Origin: Janibacter anophelis NBRC 107843
GTDB taxonomy: Bacteria > Actinomycetota > Actinomycetes > Actinomycetales > Dermatophilaceae
Length of the DNA: 64,000 bases
Direction of reading: 5' to 3'
NCBI RefSeq assembly: GCF_001570945.1
Contig: NZ_BCSQ01000010.1
Span: forward strand, 1 to 64,000
Both the position numbers and the translations under genes were made by a program. Shown here in pieces: positions 62,206-64,000 of this stretch. Positions within the stretch are counted from its first letter, which is position 1, and each line of letters starts with the position of its first letter. The notes under the pieces were generated by a model. That model did no database searches. It worked only from the letters and a program-made list of their open reading frames with translations, and had not been told where the DNA came from.

Positions 62206-62940
62206 TCATGATGCCTGCTCGAGACGGTCGAGGACGTCCCGGGCGTACTCCTGCAGCAGGTCGTCGTCGTAGCTCGTGTCCGAGGGCAGGTACTTGACGA
62301 CGATGACGTTGTGACCGCTGCGCACGGTCAGCTCGTCGGTGATCCGACCTCCTCGGTCCCCGTCGGCGGTGTACCTGACGCCGAGCGCGCGGTCGCCGAC
62401 GGTCGGGGTCGTGAGGGCCCGGGTCTGCCAGGTCTGGGCGTCGCCGTCGATGGTGCGGGTGTACTCGCTGCACTCACCCAGACGTTGACCGGCCTCGTCG
62501 AAGAAGGTGGTGGGGTAGGGCTCGTCGTAGGAGTGGAGCGTCACGGCGAGGTGGCTGGCGATGCCCTCGGTCCACTCGGAGTAGGCGACGCGCTCCGTGA
62601 CCTCGAGGTGCTCCTCCTCGAAGGCCGCGGCCTGCGACGTGCGCCGCTCGACGGCCGCGCACTCGGCCGGCTCGTAGGTCCGCTCGTCGTCGGTGACCGG
62701 GCTGGCGTTGACCGCCCACCCCTTCGGCAGGTCCTCGAGGGTGGGCAGGGCCCCCTTCGCCGTGGTCGCGTCGACCTGCTGCTGCTCCGGGCGGTCCAGG
62801 ACCTCGGGGCTGGTCTCAGCCGCCGTCGCCGCGCTCGTCGACGAGGACGCGGCGGGTGCCGGCTCGTCGTCGCCGCAGGCGGTGAGCACGAGGGCAGCGG
62901 CCACGGCGATGCCGGCGAGGGGTCGGCGGGCCGGGCTCAT
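62206..62940 (-). CDS. Array lipoprotein 2
   Basis: 244 residues: LTAC with Cys22; TSPEVLDRPEQQ, GALPTLEDLPKGW, Cys in AECAAVERR, SYDEPYPTTFFDEAG, Cys in GECSEY, VGDRALGVRY and VRSGHNVIVV. TSPEVLD(R/K)PEQQ and ALPTL are shared almost exactly with member 1, evidence of recent duplication. ATGA overlap with member 1. Confidence 0.75.
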   Translation of the reverse strand: MSPARRPLAGIAVAAALVLTACGDDEPAPAASSSTSAATAAETSPEVLDRPEQQQVDATTAKGALPTLEDLPKGWAVNASPVTDDERTYEPAECAAVERRTSQAAAFEEEHLEVTERVAYSEWTEGIASHLAVTLHSYDEPYPTTFFDEAGQRLGECSEYTRTIDGDAQTWQTRALTTPTVGDRALGVRYTADGDRGGRITDELTVRSGHNVIVVKYLPSDTSYDDDLLQEYARDVLDRLEQAS

Positions 62941-63677
62941 GAGGTCTTGAGCTCCTCGAGGATGTCCTCGGCGTAGCTCGTCATCAGCTCGCCGTCGTAG
63001 GTCTCCTCGTGGCTGAGGACCATGACGATGATGAGGTTGTGCCCGCTGCGCACGTAGAGCCGGTCGGTGTAGGAGCCCGACCTGTCGGAGGTCAGCCGCA
63101 GGCCGAAGGAGCGGTCGCCGAGGGGCGGCACCGAGATCGCCTCGACGTGCCGGGTGGTGGTGTAGTCGTTCTGCGTGTGCGTGTAGGTGCCGCAGTCGGT
63201 GACGTGCTGCCCCGCGGCGTCGAGGAGCGAGGTGGGGTAGGGCTCGTCGTGGCTCTCGATGTAGGTGGCGGTGATGAGGTTGCCGTCGCCGATGTACTTG
63301 CTGAAGCGGGCCTGCTCCCTGACCACGCGGTGCTCGTCCGTGAAGGCGTTCGCCGCCTGCGAGTCGAACTCGACGTCGGCGCACTCCGCGGGCTCGTAGC
63401 TGATCGGGGCGTCGCTGAAGGTCGAGGAGTCGATGGCCCACCCATCGTCGGGCATGTCGTCGAGGGTCGGCAGGGCCTCCTGGGCGGTCGTGGCGTCGAG
63501 CTCCTGCTGCTCCGGCTTGTCGAGCACCTCGGGTGAGGTCTCGGTCGGCACCTGCCCCTCCTGCGTCGTCGACTCGGGCGGGGGCTCCGGCTCGTCGCCG
63601 CAGGCGGCGAGGAGCAGGCTGCCGGCGACCAGCAGCGGTGCCGCGAGCCGGGTGGCCCGCCGGGCGGGTCGCGTCAT
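62937..63677 (-). CDS. Array lipoprotein 1 (first of the tandem set)
   Basis: 246 residues: LAAC with Cys26; TSPEVLDKPEQQ, EALPTLDDMPDDGW, Cys in AECADVEF, SHDEPYPTSLLDAAG, Cys in TDCGTY, LGDRSFGLRL and VRSGHNLIIV. Its start overlaps the VOC stop as ATGA, so the array is transcribed with that gene. Family role unknown; the Cys pair and membrane anchoring suggest an extracellular ligand-binding or sensor-type domain. Confidence 0.75.
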   Translation of the reverse strand: MTRPARRATRLAAPLLVAGSLLLAACGDEPEPPPESTTQEGQVPTETSPEVLDKPEQQELDATTAQEALPTLDDMPDDGWAIDSSTFSDAPISYEPAECADVEFDSQAANAFTDEHRVVREQARFSKYIGDGNLITATYIESHDEPYPTSLLDAAGQHVTDCGTYTHTQNDYTTTRHVEAISVPPLGDRSFGLRLTSDRSGSYTDRLYVRSGHNLIIVMVLSHEETYDGELMTSYAEDILEELKTS

Positions 63678-64000
63678 CGGGGCTGCCACGTGCACACGCA
63701 GGCCTCGTTGCCGTCGGCGTCGGCGAGCACCCACCACGACGGGGCGAACTCGTCGGTGACGAGGCGGCCGCCCGCGGCGACGACCGTGTCGACCCGCGCC
63801 TGCGCCTGGTCGTGCGGGACGTAGACGTCGAGGTGGATCCGGTTGCGGCCCTCCCGGGCCTCGCTCTCCTGGAACCAGATCTCGGGCATCTGGCCGTCGG
63901 GTGACGGGAGGCTGTCGGCGTCCCCCTTCGCCTCGCCGTGGCCGGTGAGGGCCGTCCAGAAGGGGCGAATGCGGGCCGCGTCGGCGGTGTCGATGCCGAT
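63674..64000 (-). CDS. VOC-family protein, partial (N-terminus beyond the window)
   Basis: The C-terminal 108 residues of a glyoxalase-like protein: RPFWTALTGHG, EIWFQESEA, NRIHLDVYVPHDQA and VLADADGNEACVCTW. The open frame continues to the right edge, so the gene starts outside. Its stop overlaps array lipoprotein 1 by four bases. Role unknown; probably a small-molecule binder or lyase. Confidence 0.8.
   Translation of the reverse strand: MGIDTADAARIRPFWTALTGHGEAKGDADSLPSPDGQMPEIWFQESEAREGRNRIHLDVYVPHDQAQARVDTVVAAGGRLVTDEFAPSWWVLADADGNEACVCTWQPR

Overview
The window is about 70% G+C, with GTG starts, many 4-base stop/start overlaps (ATGA, GTGA) and short intergenic gaps. Two mycothiol-dependent isomerase-like genes, an ergothioneine gene pair, a DUF222/HNH endonuclease gene and several lipoprotein genes point to a chromosomal segment of an actinobacterium. 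Intrasporangiaceae (Janibacter-like) is my best guess, as inference only. I see no rRNA, tRNA, CRISPR array, IS element or prophage.

Layout, left to right. 0-12.8 kb: a truncated 35-bp tandem repeat, then a mycothiol-type isomerase, a secreted cholesterol oxidase, a CoA transferase, a DUF222-HNH protein, a metallo-hydrolase, an unusual HTH/ECF-S-like membrane fusion, a lipoprotein, an acetyltransferase, an alcohol dehydrogenase and an AAA ATPase. 12.8-14.6 kb: a two-gene unit with a WXG100-like protein fused to a putative metallopeptidase (HEANH) and a lipoprotein partner. 14.8-20.3 kb: malic enzyme, a 65-bp tandem repeat, a fructosamine-kinase-like gene and a three-gene sensor kinase/regulator/membrane protein operon. 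20.4-25.9 kb: lactate use, lctP-lutA-lutB-lutC, divergent from lldR, with three TGGTCWGACC operator copies between them. 25.9-35.5 kb: DNA repair (Fpg/Nei, exonuclease III), an APP1-like protein, an orphan P-loop kinase/PqqD fusion, arsC-like, glutamate dehydrogenase, a lower-GC nuclease-like pair, and a DEAD-box helicase behind a 32-codon leader ORF. 35.6-40.1 kb: two more WXG100-metallopeptidase paralogues and a second, signal-less member of the partner family. 40.1-53.8 kb: mostly metabolic and stress genes, including egtB-egtD with an unknown third gene, photolyase, and ohr-ohrR. 54-64 kb: a large transglutaminase/DUF2126 protein preceded in the same direction by eight tandem paralogous lipoproteins and the end of a VOC-family gene.

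Three things stand out. (1) A family of three WXG100-metallopeptidase proteins lies beside two paralogous partners (one lipoprotein, one without a signal), which looks like a polymorphic effector/immunity-type module; I do not recognise it as described. (2) There is an eight-gene tandem lipoprotein array. (3) A 9-mer, CGAAGGGGG, occurs about 42 times by my hand count (28 on the + strand, 14 on the - strand), far above the two or so expected from base composition. It is strand-biased, as expected for a chromosome-orienting signal of the KOPS/AIMS kind.
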